Positions 46,439-53,833 of a DNA stretch of 64,000 bases are shown one piece after another. This DNA comes from Candidatus Fermentithermobacillaceae bacterium (GTDB lineage: Bacteria; Bacillota; Sulfobacillia; Fermentithermobacillales; DUSS01). The number at the start of each line of letters is the position of its first letter. The first letter of the stretch is position 1. The translations under genes and the position numbers were made by a program. The DNA lies in the NCBI GenBank assembly GCA_014896535.1, contig JADBKE010000018.1:104580-168579 (forward strand). Direction: 5' to 3'. Under the pieces are notes generated by a model that was not told the DNA's origin, did not search any database, and saw nothing but the letters and a program-made list of their open reading frames with translations.

Positions 46439-47869
46439 TTGCAGGCCAAAAACGATGTGCAGCTAAAGAAGAAGGTGGGCATCACCGATACCACCCTGCG
46501 CGACGCCCACCAGTCGCTCCTGGCCACCAGGATGAAAACCGAAGATATGCTCCCCATCGTAGAGAAGATGGACGCAGTGGGATTCCACTCGGTAGAAGTA
46601 TGGGGAGGAGCTACGTTCGATACCTGCCTGAGGTTTCTCTCGGAGGACCCGTGGGAAAGGCTCAGGCTATTGAAGAAGGGATTCAAGAAGACCCCCCTCC
46701 AAATGCTGCTGCGCGGCCAGAACCTGGTAGGTTACAGACATTATCCCGACGACGTGGTCGAGGCGTTCGTCAAGAAAGCGGTGGATAACGGCATCTCCAT
46801 AATCAGGATATTTGACGCCCTGAACGATCCCAGGAACATGGAAAAGGCTTTCGAGGCGGCCAAAAAGGCGGGGGCGCATGTCCAGGGCACGGTATGCTAC
46901 ACCATAAGCCCCGTTCACGACCTCGAGCACTACGCAAAAGTAGCTAAAATCCTGAAAGACATGGGTGCGGACTCCCTTTGCCTGAAAGACATGGCCGGCA
47001 TACTATCCCCGAAGGCGTGCTACGATATAGTGAAGCTCTGGAAAGAGGAAGTGGGGCTTCCGGTGCAAATCCACTCCCATTACACCTCGGGCATGGCATC
47101 CATGGCTTACCTTAAAGGGATTGAAGCCGGTGCGGATGTAGTGGACTGCGCCATCTCTTCGATGTCTTTGTCCAGCTCCCAGCCGCCGGACGAGACCATC
47201 GTAGCTGCACTCCAGGGTACCCCGTGGGACACCGGGCTTGACCTCGAACTTCTCACCGAAATAGCCGAATACTTCAGGGAGGTCCGGAAGAAGTACGCCG
47301 AGTTCGACAAAGCTTCCCCGGTCCCCGACCCGAACGTGCTCAGGTATCAGATCCCCGGGGGAATGATCTCGAACTTCATATCCCAGCTGAAGGAGCAGGG
47401 GCAGCTCGACAAGCTGCGTGAGGTGCTGGACGAGGTGCCGAGGGTGAGAAAGGATCTCGGATATCCGCCGCTTGTGACGCCCTCGAGTCAGATCGTGGGA
47501 TCGCAAGCTGCCCTCAATGTGCTCACGGGCGAGAGGTACAAGATCGTCACCAACGAGGTGAAGGATTACTTCAGGGGGCTTTACGGGCGGCCTCCGGCTC
47601 CAGTCGATCCTGAGGTTCAGAGGAAAGTGATAGGGGACGAAAAGCCGGTGGAAAAGCGACCTGCCGACTACATAGAGCCCGGCCTGGAAAAAGCCAGGGC
47701 CGAGCTGGGCCACCTGTACACCCAGGAGGAAGACGTTCTGTCTTACGCGCTTTTCCCGCAGCAAGCTAGGAAGTTCCTGGAAGAGAAGCTGGCCAGACAG
47801 ACGGGGGTCGATTTCGACCTGGCCGAAAAAGCGCGGCAGGATCATCCTGCCGGTTATTATCCCGCCTAG
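46439..47869 (+). CDS. pycB: pyruvate carboxylase subunit B / oxaloacetate decarboxylase alpha-type carboxyltransferase
   Basis: A 476-residue carboxyltransferase with the HMGL-like barrel: metal site TTLRDAHQSLLATRM, IHSHYTSGMAS and the carbamylated lysine in DSLCLKDMAGI. The C-terminal conserved domain (post-barrel) is present to ...YYPA, but there is no biotinyl domain with an AMKM motif, so a separate carrier is needed and none is in the window. It could be the 5S unit of a transcarboxylase or a pyruvate carboxylase B subunit. The start is TTG 46439 behind GAGGAGGAG. Malate or pyruvate metabolism and C4 dicarboxylate use are possible roles. Confidence 0.8.
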   Translation: MQAKNDVQLKKKVGITDTTLRDAHQSLLATRMKTEDMLPIVEKMDAVGFHSVEVWGGATFDTCLRFLSEDPWERLRLLKKGFKKTPLQMLLRGQNLVGYRHYPDDVVEAFVKKAVDNGISIIRIFDALNDPRNMEKAFEAAKKAGAHVQGTVCYTISPVHDLEHYAKVAKILKDMGADSLCLKDMAGILSPKACYDIVKLWKEEVGLPVQIHSHYTSGMASMAYLKGIEAGADVVDCAISSMSLSSSQPPDETIVAALQGTPWDTGLDLELLTEIAEYFREVRKKYAEFDKASPVPDPNVLRYQIPGGMISNFISQLKEQGQLDKLREVLDEVPRVRKDLGYPPLVTPSSQIVGSQAALNVLTGERYKIVTNEVKDYFRGLYGRPPAPVDPEVQRKVIGDEKPVEKRPADYIEPGLEKARAELGHLYTQEEDVLSYALFPQQARKFLEEKLARQTGVDFDLAEKARQDHPAGYYPA

Positions 47870-47997
47870 GGTTGCCCGTGAGAAATTCTCCTCTCTTGCG
47901 GGAACATTTTTCCCGTAACCATGTCTAAAAGGAATCGAAGGAGGCGCGGAGAAAGACTCTCAAACCGCGCCCCGGTTGACAGATGATGGGATCAAAA

Positions 47998-48026
47998 GAA
48001 GGATTTCTTGAGGCGGTGTCGAATAA
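47998..48026 (+). promoter_or_regulatory. sigma-H promoter ahead of the SLH gene
   Basis: GAAGGATTT, an 11-base spacer and GTCGAATAA, an exact fit to the sigma-H consensus RNAGGAWWW-N11-12-RNNGAATWW. It would start transcription near 48034, over 420 bases ahead of the SLH start codon. It ties this surface gene to the transition to stationary phase or sporulation. Confidence 0.75.
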
Positions 48027-48120
48027 AGAAGGGCGCGAAGGAAGTTCCTTTGCCATTGCCGCATTGGGGAGGGTGATGACGGCCAGGTCAAGTTACCTGC
48101 ACTTCCCTCCGTCGGTTTGG

Positions 48121-48149
48121 TTGACCGAACGTAGCGGAGCTGATATAAT
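48121..48149 (+). promoter_or_regulatory. strong sigma-A promoter of the SLH gene
   Basis: TTGACC, a 17-base spacer and TATAAT, 95 bases downstream of the sigma-H promoter. The predicted start at about 48156 leaves a leader of about 305 bases. Confidence 0.85.
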
Positions 48150-48155
48150 AGCGCA

Positions 48156-48460
48156 CAGCCTGGGAAGATGCCCAGGTAGGGCCTAAAAAGGCAGGCCCGC
48201 GACGAATGATTATATGAGCGCAAGAAAGCAACAGACTCGCAAACCCGGTGATGAACTCCCGCAGACAACATAAACTTCATACGGACTCCTACGATATAGA
48301 ACAAAAGGGAGTCACCCTCCGAGCAGCGGAGGGTTACCGGGGAAGGTGAAGCCCCTACCGCGTTCGGAAAGGAGGGAAGTTTTGAAGGAACGCACGGGGC
48401 GCGAAGTGTTTCCCTGAATTCAGGACAAGGCGGTAAACGAACATCCTGCAAAGGAGGTTT
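48156..48460 (+). promoter_or_regulatory. structured 5' leader of the SLH gene
   Basis: The leader carries a chain of clean hairpins: CCTGGG/CCCAGG (48159-48176), GGGCCT/AGGCCC (48179-48198), GACTCC/GGAGTC (48284-48313), an 8-bp stem ACCCTCCG/CGGAGGGT (48314-48334) and GGGG/CCCC (48339-48355). A ribosome binding site (AAAGGAGGT) ends it. It may stabilise an abundant mRNA or act as a regulator; I do not match it to a known riboswitch. The upstream part of the 591-base gap (47870-47997) has nothing I can name. Confidence 0.5.
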
Positions 48461-50884
48461 GTGAAGGTGTTAAAGAAGCTGTTTGCCGCAATCGTAGCGG
48501 CAACGATGGTGCTCGGGCTGGCCAGCTTCGCGTCGGCAGCGACTCCTTCGTTTCCGGACACCGTAGGAATCCCGGAGGAGACGCAGATCGCGACCCTGAA
48601 AGCCCTCGGCATCGTCACTGGTGACGAGCAGGGCAGGTTTAACCCCGACGGGACATTCACCAGAGCCCAAATGGCCGTCATCGCCGTCAAGCTCATGGGA
48701 CAGGCTGAAGCGGCGGAGTTCATGAAGCAGCCGACCGTGTTCCCGGATGTTGAGGCGAGACACCAGTGGGCCTGGGGTTACATCAACGTGGCCGTTGGGC
48801 AGGGAATAATTACCGGACGTCCCGATGGGACCTTTGGACCGGACGACCCGGCCACGTACGTTGATGTGCTGGTTCTGTTGCTGCGCATCCTCAATTACGA
48901 GCCCATCCTCGTGGGTACCTGGCCGACCAAATACCTGGTGAAAGCCAACGAGATCGGGCTAACGAAGGGTGTCAGCTTCAGAGCCGATGTCCCAGCCACC
49001 CGGCGCAACGTGGCCGTTCTCGCCTACAACGCCTTGACGGCGCGTAAAGTAATCCAGGTGGCGTATGGTGCCCAGTCCAAGTACGTAGTAAGCGGAGACG
49101 AGGGCACGGAGGTAAAGACGCTGCTCGACAATCTGGGTACGACCCCGGACGAAGGCTGGCTAGTGAGCTCGCCTGAGATCTTTGGGGCTGACAAGGACAA
49201 GATCGTGGTTTGGGTGGACTCCGAGAAGGAAGGTACGAAGGGCGTTATAGATGACGGAGAAGAAAAGGTTATCCCTCTGGCGGAAGGCACCGACGTCACC
49301 GGGCTCCTTGGCCATCGCGTGAAAGTCTGGAAGAACACCGATGGCGAGGCGTTCCTGGTGCAGGACAAGACGCCTGCGTCCGCAATCAAGGCCGCGTACT
49401 ACTACAACGGGAAGGTCTACCTCGCCGCGAACGACAAAGAGGTTGACTTGTCGAGTGTCTACTGCTTCCGGAACTATGAAGGCCCGGATTTGGCGAAGGA
49501 CGTGCCGGCATTGGCTCCGAAGAGCGGCGACGAGATCACGATCGTGTACGACGGCACGACGCCGAGGTTCGCCTTCTCGCTGGGTTATACGACGGCCGTT
49601 GTCGACAGCGTTAGCACCATCTATCAGCGCATTGCGTTCGCCGACGGCGCTGGTACCTTGACGGTGAAGGATTGGGACGTCAAGTTCGTGGGGGCTGTCG
49701 AGGAACTTGGCGAGATCCAGAAGAACGATGTCGTTCAGTACATCGCCAACCCAACCGCGAAGCGGGCCGTGTTGATCGTTACCCGCAACGCTCCTACGGG
49801 GAAATTTACAAGGATCGAGGGTACAACGATCACTGTGGGTGGAGTTAACTACAAGCGCGCCCCTGGTGGAAGTACGCCCGACCAGGCCTGGCTAGGTTCG
49901 GACGTGAAGGTGCTGCTGAACAAGTCCGGCAGGTACGTGAAGGTAATTAAGTTGGGAGCGCCGACAGTTCCCAGCACCATTGCCGTCGTCCTCGATCAGG
50001 TTGCGAACGTTCCTACACCGGAAGGGCTGGTCGAGTACTGGAAACTGCTTCTGGCCGACGGCACTAAGACTGCTCTCCCGATTGAGGACGCCCTCCACGG
50101 GAAAGCCGCCGAAGGCGATATCATTGAGTACAAGGTAACGGATGGACGCATCAGCTGGGCTGAGGTGAAGATGGGCCAGGATCCGGGAGATCCCGGGCTC
50201 ATACTGGTGCCGAGCTACAAGCTCCTAGATGGGAAGCTCATCACCTCGACCACCGCTATCTTCTACTTCGAGTCCGGCAAAGAGCCTCAGGCCATCGGCT
50301 GGGACGTCCTCAAGGACATGAGCGGCATCCAGGGTTGGATCTTGGCTGACGGGTCCAAGGCCAAGGTCGTCAAGATCACTTCTGCGACGACCGCGGTAGC
50401 CGGAGACAAGTTGTACGGTTACGTCTTGACGATGTATCGGTACTGGGACGCCGACCGACAAACGTCCGAGTACGCGGTCAGCGTCCTCAAGGACGGTACG
50501 GTCGTCGATTACGTCTACGACTCTGGTGGTCCGTTCGAGGGCGGCGAGGTCGTCGCGTTCCAGATGAAAGCTGGCAAGGCCGTCTTCACTAAGCTCGACG
50601 AAGATCAGCCGGCTGAGGAAGGTTATGAATGGCGTGTGGAGAGCATCGACGACAATCTCATCACGCTGCAGAAGTACGAGGCGGACGGTGACAAGGTAGC
50701 GAATGCCACGAAGACGTACGTGATCATCACCGACCCGGACGCTAAGGTGAGGACGCAGTTCGTGGACACCACGGGTGATGAGCCGGTTGGGCTGACCGGT
50801 CTGTCGACGGGCCTGAGGGTGAGAGTGTACTCCGATGGTGATCTGTCGGGTACGCCTGTTGCGCACGTGATCGTTGTGTACTAG
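48461..50884 (+). CDS. S-layer homology (SLH) domain protein
   Basis: An 807-residue exported protein with a signal peptide (MKVLKKLFAAIVAATMVLGLASFASA) and three SLH motifs at about residues 30-75, 94-145 and 153-198 (FPDTVGI, FPDVEARHQWAWGYINVAVGQGIITG, TKYLVKANEIGL). SLH domains anchor the protein to pyruvylated wall polymer. The rest is a repeated beta-rich region without known enzyme motifs. GTG start behind AAAGGAGGT. Strong promoters, a long leader and high length suggest the main S-layer protein of this organism. Confidence 0.88.
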   Translation: MKVLKKLFAAIVAATMVLGLASFASAATPSFPDTVGIPEETQIATLKALGIVTGDEQGRFNPDGTFTRAQMAVIAVKLMGQAEAAEFMKQPTVFPDVEARHQWAWGYINVAVGQGIITGRPDGTFGPDDPATYVDVLVLLLRILNYEPILVGTWPTKYLVKANEIGLTKGVSFRADVPATRRNVAVLAYNALTARKVIQVAYGAQSKYVVSGDEGTEVKTLLDNLGTTPDEGWLVSSPEIFGADKDKIVVWVDSEKEGTKGVIDDGEEKVIPLAEGTDVTGLLGHRVKVWKNTDGEAFLVQDKTPASAIKAAYYYNGKVYLAANDKEVDLSSVYCFRNYEGPDLAKDVPALAPKSGDEITIVYDGTTPRFAFSLGYTTAVVDSVSTIYQRIAFADGAGTLTVKDWDVKFVGAVEELGEIQKNDVVQYIANPTAKRAVLIVTRNAPTGKFTRIEGTTITVGGVNYKRAPGGSTPDQAWLGSDVKVLLNKSGRYVKVIKLGAPTVPSTIAVVLDQVANVPTPEGLVEYWKLLLADGTKTALPIEDALHGKAAEGDIIEYKVTDGRISWAEVKMGQDPGDPGLILVPSYKLLDGKLITSTTAIFYFESGKEPQAIGWDVLKDMSGIQGWILADGSKAKVVKITSATTAVAGDKLYGYVLTMYRYWDADRQTSEYAVSVLKDGTVVDYVYDSGGPFEGGEVVAFQMKAGKAVFTKLDEDQPAEEGYEWRVESIDDNLITLQKYEADGDKVANATKTYVIITDPDAKVRTQFVDTTGDEPVGLTGLSTGLRVRVYSDGDLSGTPVAHVIVVY

Positions 50885-50905
50885 CGCGTTGGGGTACGAC
50901 AGTGA

Positions 50906-50937
50906 GTCGAAGGGCACCCGCCAGGGTGCCCTTCGAC
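50906..50937 (+). terminator. perfect 14-bp hairpin after the SLH gene
   Basis: GTCGAAGGGCACCC and GGGTGCCCTTCGAC pair fully around GCCA, 21 bases after the stop codon. No T-run follows; the group II intron starts about five bases later, which may have displaced it. Confidence 0.7.
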
Positions 50938-51402
50938 GTTGCGTGCCGGGCATGGTCGCCCTTCGTGGGCTGGAAGTGCCCGGCGTGGAAAGTAGCGGTA
51001 ATCGGAGGCGACTGACAACGGTCTGCGGCGCGAGGCGGATTGTGAAAAGAAGCGACGGGCTAACCTCTGGCCTCAGGACCGCGAAACCCAGGTAAGAGTA
51101 GGGGCAGTGCGGCCGGCCTGTCAAGGAAGGCCAAGCCCTTGCTAGCGAGCGGTACCGAGGGTAAATGCGGCAGGCGCGTGGAGGGAAAGAAAAGGTGGTT
51201 GCCGGGCAGGGCTGCAAGGACTGCCAGGTAATCCAGCAACCCGGAGTTTGGGGGGCGGCTGAGCCACCAACGGTCAGGAAGGGCCATAGTAGGTGCAGAG
51301 AGGGCGCAGAGTCGGGGTAACGGGGACTGCTGGAGGAGCGGGCCTGAACTGAGCCACGCTAAAAGGGGAGGGGCCGAACATTAGGACAGAGGACTGTGAG
51401 CA

Positions 51403-51493
51403 ATGAGTTCCGTGGAGGAACGCGGGCGGCAGGAGGCGCCGGAAAGGGGCTACCTCGGGGCAACCCAGCCCGAAGGTATCAGCGGACGAGTCT
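51403..51493 (+). pseudogene. intron RT, N-terminal extension (plus strand)
   Basis: The frame from ATG 51403 begins MSSVEERGRQEAPERG and continues YLGATQPEGISGR, a stretch typical of the leader region of group II intron reverse transcriptases. It stops in TGA near 51494, where the inverted segment begins. Confidence 0.55.
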
Positions 51494-52043
51494 GAGGGGT
51501 CCCTTGTTTTGTTGCTTCCTACCTACGCTAGACATGAGGGTATCGTGGTTGACCGCGTAAAACACTTTCTCCAAGTCGATATGCACTACCCACCTGTGTC
51601 CTTCGCAGATGCATCCCTGTACTCGCTTTACCATCTGGTCCGCCCCCGCCCTGAATCCGTAACCCTATTCGCGGAGTCTTGCGTCAAGCATCGGGCTCAG
51701 CATTCGCAGAAGGGCCTATGGCATTGGGAGATTCAGCACCGCACCCATTCCCACAAACCTCGCCCCGCCGCGTGGTTTCGGGATTTCGACTCAAATACAG
51801 GCATGGGCCGGTAGGTCCCAACAACCGCCTCAGTTTCAGTCAGGATACGTCCCCAGTGCCGCCTAGAATATTGTTCGAGGGCTTCCGCCTCCGTCCGATC
51901 AACACCGGGCCCACCTTTGTCCCGCCTGATCCGGCACGAGGCTTGCCACATCTCGTTCGCCCTGACAACCCTTTCGGTCAGTTCCTGTCGCCCCTGCCAA
52001 GCTCACTCAGTCTTTCGCACGGCAGAAGAATCACGGGGCCCCG
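51484..52043 (-). pseudogene. intron RT, first half on minus strand
   Basis: Read from 52043 down to 51484: REPAGPRDSSAVRKTE, then LTERVVRANEMWQAS, IRRDKGGPGVD, GTYRPMPV, VEIPKPRGG, ALLRMLSPMLDARLRE-stop-GYGFRAGADQMVKR, and the RT core WVVHIDLEKVFYAVNHDTL (51592-51536), ending KGPLRLVR-stop-YLRAG. These are RT blocks 0 to 3 of group II maturases in the right order, with frameshifts and stops. Catalytic IDL of block 3 is at 51580-51572. Confidence 0.75.
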
Positions 52044-52044
52044 C

Positions 52045-52458
52045 AGGCTCTCGAGGATTCACCTGGTCATGGATAACGGCGTCGGCCTCGAAACCCGGAA
52101 GGGTACCTCGCAACCATAGCCGCGAAGTCTCGCTCCCGCCAACACAATGTCTGAAGACCTTGACAATAAGTTGGGGAAACCGGGGCACAAGTTTGTCCGG
52201 CACCCAGACGATTGCAACATGTGTGTCGGAAGCCTGCGAACAGGGGAGAGGATGATCCCAACTGTCCGCAGGTTTGTCGAGGGTCCGCTGAGGCGCAAAG
52301 TCGCCGAGACGGAAAGCTCAGTTGACCGGCCGTGCAAACTCACATTTCTGGCTTTCCGCTTACCCAAAAGGAGAAACCGCCGGTACGAATTGCACCGGAG
52401 ATACGTAAGAGGTTTCAGGATAAGGTCAGGCGACTTACCAGCCGAAGTCGAAGCATGA
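52045..52458 (+). pseudogene. intron RT, second half on plus strand
   Basis: The plus strand resumes exactly where the first half ends: RLSRIHLVMDNGVGLETRKGTSQP (GTPQG block), then DLDNKLGKPGHKFVRHPDDCNM, where the catalytic YADD reads HPDD (52201-52212), a thumb region (GERMIPTVRRFVE) and, after a frameshift, VRIAPEIRKRFQDKVRRLTSRSR. No overlap with the first half in content. A TAG follows GTSQP at 52117. Confidence 0.75.
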
Positions 52459-52610
52459 GCCCGTAACGAACTGCCGTATACCGAACGGTAGGCTCCGTGG
52501 CATGCGAGGCCGGGGGTTGGTCGCCCTCTCCTACGGGGTCCCGAGGTAGACCCATTCTGACTGAGCGACAGTGATCTCGAGCTATCGGCACGCAACTTCC
52601 TTGCCTGCTG

Positions 52611-52640
52611 TTGAGCAGGATAGAACTCCTAGGGTACAAT
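52611..52640 (+). promoter_or_regulatory. promoter of the second SLH gene
   Basis: TTGAGC, an 18-base spacer and TACAAT, about 74 bases ahead of the preferred start codon at 52714. Confidence 0.65.
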
Positions 52641-52713
52641 GGTGCTGTACCACGATGTACTTCGGGACGGGTGCGCCCAGGGCGACGCCCGCTTTGCACG
52701 GGGAGGGTCGGCT

Positions 52714-53670
52714 GTGGGAATGTGGCTTGCGGCTCGCAGCACGATTCGGAAGAAGCGAGGGGTGCGCTTGAAGGGTCTCGCGGCCCCTGCGGTTGCCGCG
52801 TGCCTGGGCTTGTTCACGGCCTTTCTCGTGCAGGGTCTACCTCAAACTGCGCTTCTCGCCCCGCACGCTGGACACGATGCGTCGGCAGACTGGTGGGGGC
52901 ACTGGGCGGAGGAGAAGATTGTCTACGGATTTCATAAGGGGATAGTAACGGGTTGCCCGGACGGGACCTTCAGACCCGGGGCAACGTGCAGCCGCGCGGA
53001 ACTCGTCGTGTTGCTCCTGCGGGTTTTGGGGGAAGAGGAAGAAGCTACGGCAATGAAAAGGCTTCCATCACGGTTTTCCGACGTCCCCGTCTCCCATTGG
53101 GCTCACGGGTACCTTGAACTCGCTTACACGTGGGGCCTCGTCGCTCCCGATGACGAGCGAAGGATTCTCCCCGAGTTCCCTGTGACCCGGGCCGAGATGG
53201 CCACTGTCGTCTGGAAGGCCGTCAGGCGGTTCGGTCTTGAGGGAGTCAACGGCCTCGGGCAACTCCCCCCTTTTGTCGACAGCGGCCAGATCCCAGTGGA
53301 GGCGCTTGAGGCGGTCGTCTGCCTCCATGCCCTGGGAGTAGTCACGGGTGACGACAGGGGAGCGTTTCGACCGAATGCGCTGGTGACCCGTGCGGAAGTT
53401 CTGGTGATGTGCGTGCGGGTGTTGGGTGCTCTAGGGAACCTATGGGATATTGAGGGGGAAGTGGTCTGCGTTGACCATAAGAACGAGACCCTGACGGTAG
53501 ATACTGGGGTGGAGCAGGTGTCGCTCCGGTATCGGGAAGATTCGATCGCCGTTTACCAAAACAGCAGGAGGTTACCCGTGGACGCCATCGCCGCAGGCTC
53601 GAGGGTAGGTGTTTTGTTCAAAGAAGGTGCCTTTCCCACCCTAAGCTACGTTCTAGTCATATCCGGCTAG
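52714..53670 (+). CDS. small SLH-domain surface protein
   Basis: A 318-residue protein with a signal sequence (about residues 16-45; LKGLAAPAVAACLGLFTAFLVQG) and three SLH motifs: DWWGHWAEEKIVYGFHKGIVTG, FSDVPVSHWAHGYLELAYTWGL and FVDSGQIPVEALEAVVCLHALGVVTG. A short C-terminal beta-rich piece follows. GTG 52714 has GGGAGGG 6 bases ahead; GTG 52762 (MRLKGLAAPAV) is an alternative that gives a shorter signal peptide. It may anchor to the wall beside the major SLH protein. Confidence 0.85.
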   Translation: MGMWLAARSTIRKKRGVRLKGLAAPAVAACLGLFTAFLVQGLPQTALLAPHAGHDASADWWGHWAEEKIVYGFHKGIVTGCPDGTFRPGATCSRAELVVLLLRVLGEEEEATAMKRLPSRFSDVPVSHWAHGYLELAYTWGLVAPDDERRILPEFPVTRAEMATVVWKAVRRFGLEGVNGLGQLPPFVDSGQIPVEALEAVVCLHALGVVTGDDRGAFRPNALVTRAEVLVMCVRVLGALGNLWDIEGEVVCVDHKNETLTVDTGVEQVSLRYREDSIAVYQNSRRLPVDAIAAGSRVGVLFKEGAFPTLSYVLVISG

Positions 53671-53833
53671 CAAGGGGAGCCACCCCCTGTCTTTCCGGTT
53701 CAGCGCATTCGCTTCTATGATCGGGAAAGTACGATGGCACTTTGAAGATAGCACGTGGAACCTAGTCCCACTGTATTGCGTCTATTCCCTGGAACCCTCG
53801 CGGATACGCGTGGCGTACTAAACTTGAGGACGG

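Larger units (their letters stand above)
50943..52545 (+). mobile_element. degraded group II intron, rearranged
   Basis: The 5' border is put at GTGCCGGGCATGG (50943), which resembles the GUGYG start of group II introns. Domain I-III RNA would occupy 50943 to about 51400. Pieces of an intron reverse transcriptase follow, and near 52470-52540 sequence of the domain V/VI kind (AACTGCCGTATACC..., CGGGGG...CGCCC-TCTCCTAC) marks the 3' end. Both borders are estimates. The ORF has stop codons, frameshifts and an inverted segment, so the element cannot encode a working enzyme. Confidence 0.7.

Noticed and set aside
48156..48460. cyclic-di-GMP riboswitch in the SLH leader
   Set aside because: The conserved core blocks of GEMM-I and GEMM-II RNAs were not found; only generic hairpins are present.
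50225..51217. 330-codon minus-strand frame at the end of the SLH gene
   Set aside because: It overlaps the SLH coding region, the hairpin and intron RNA and has no protein family pattern.
51484..52458. diversity-generating retroelement, retron or other RT system
   Set aside because: The RT blocks match group II intron maturases; no template/variable repeat pair, no msr-msd RNA and no target gene are visible, and the frame is broken.
53730..53750. TGGCAC at 53732 as a sigma-54 site before the subtilase
   Set aside because: No TTGC follows at the needed five-base distance.
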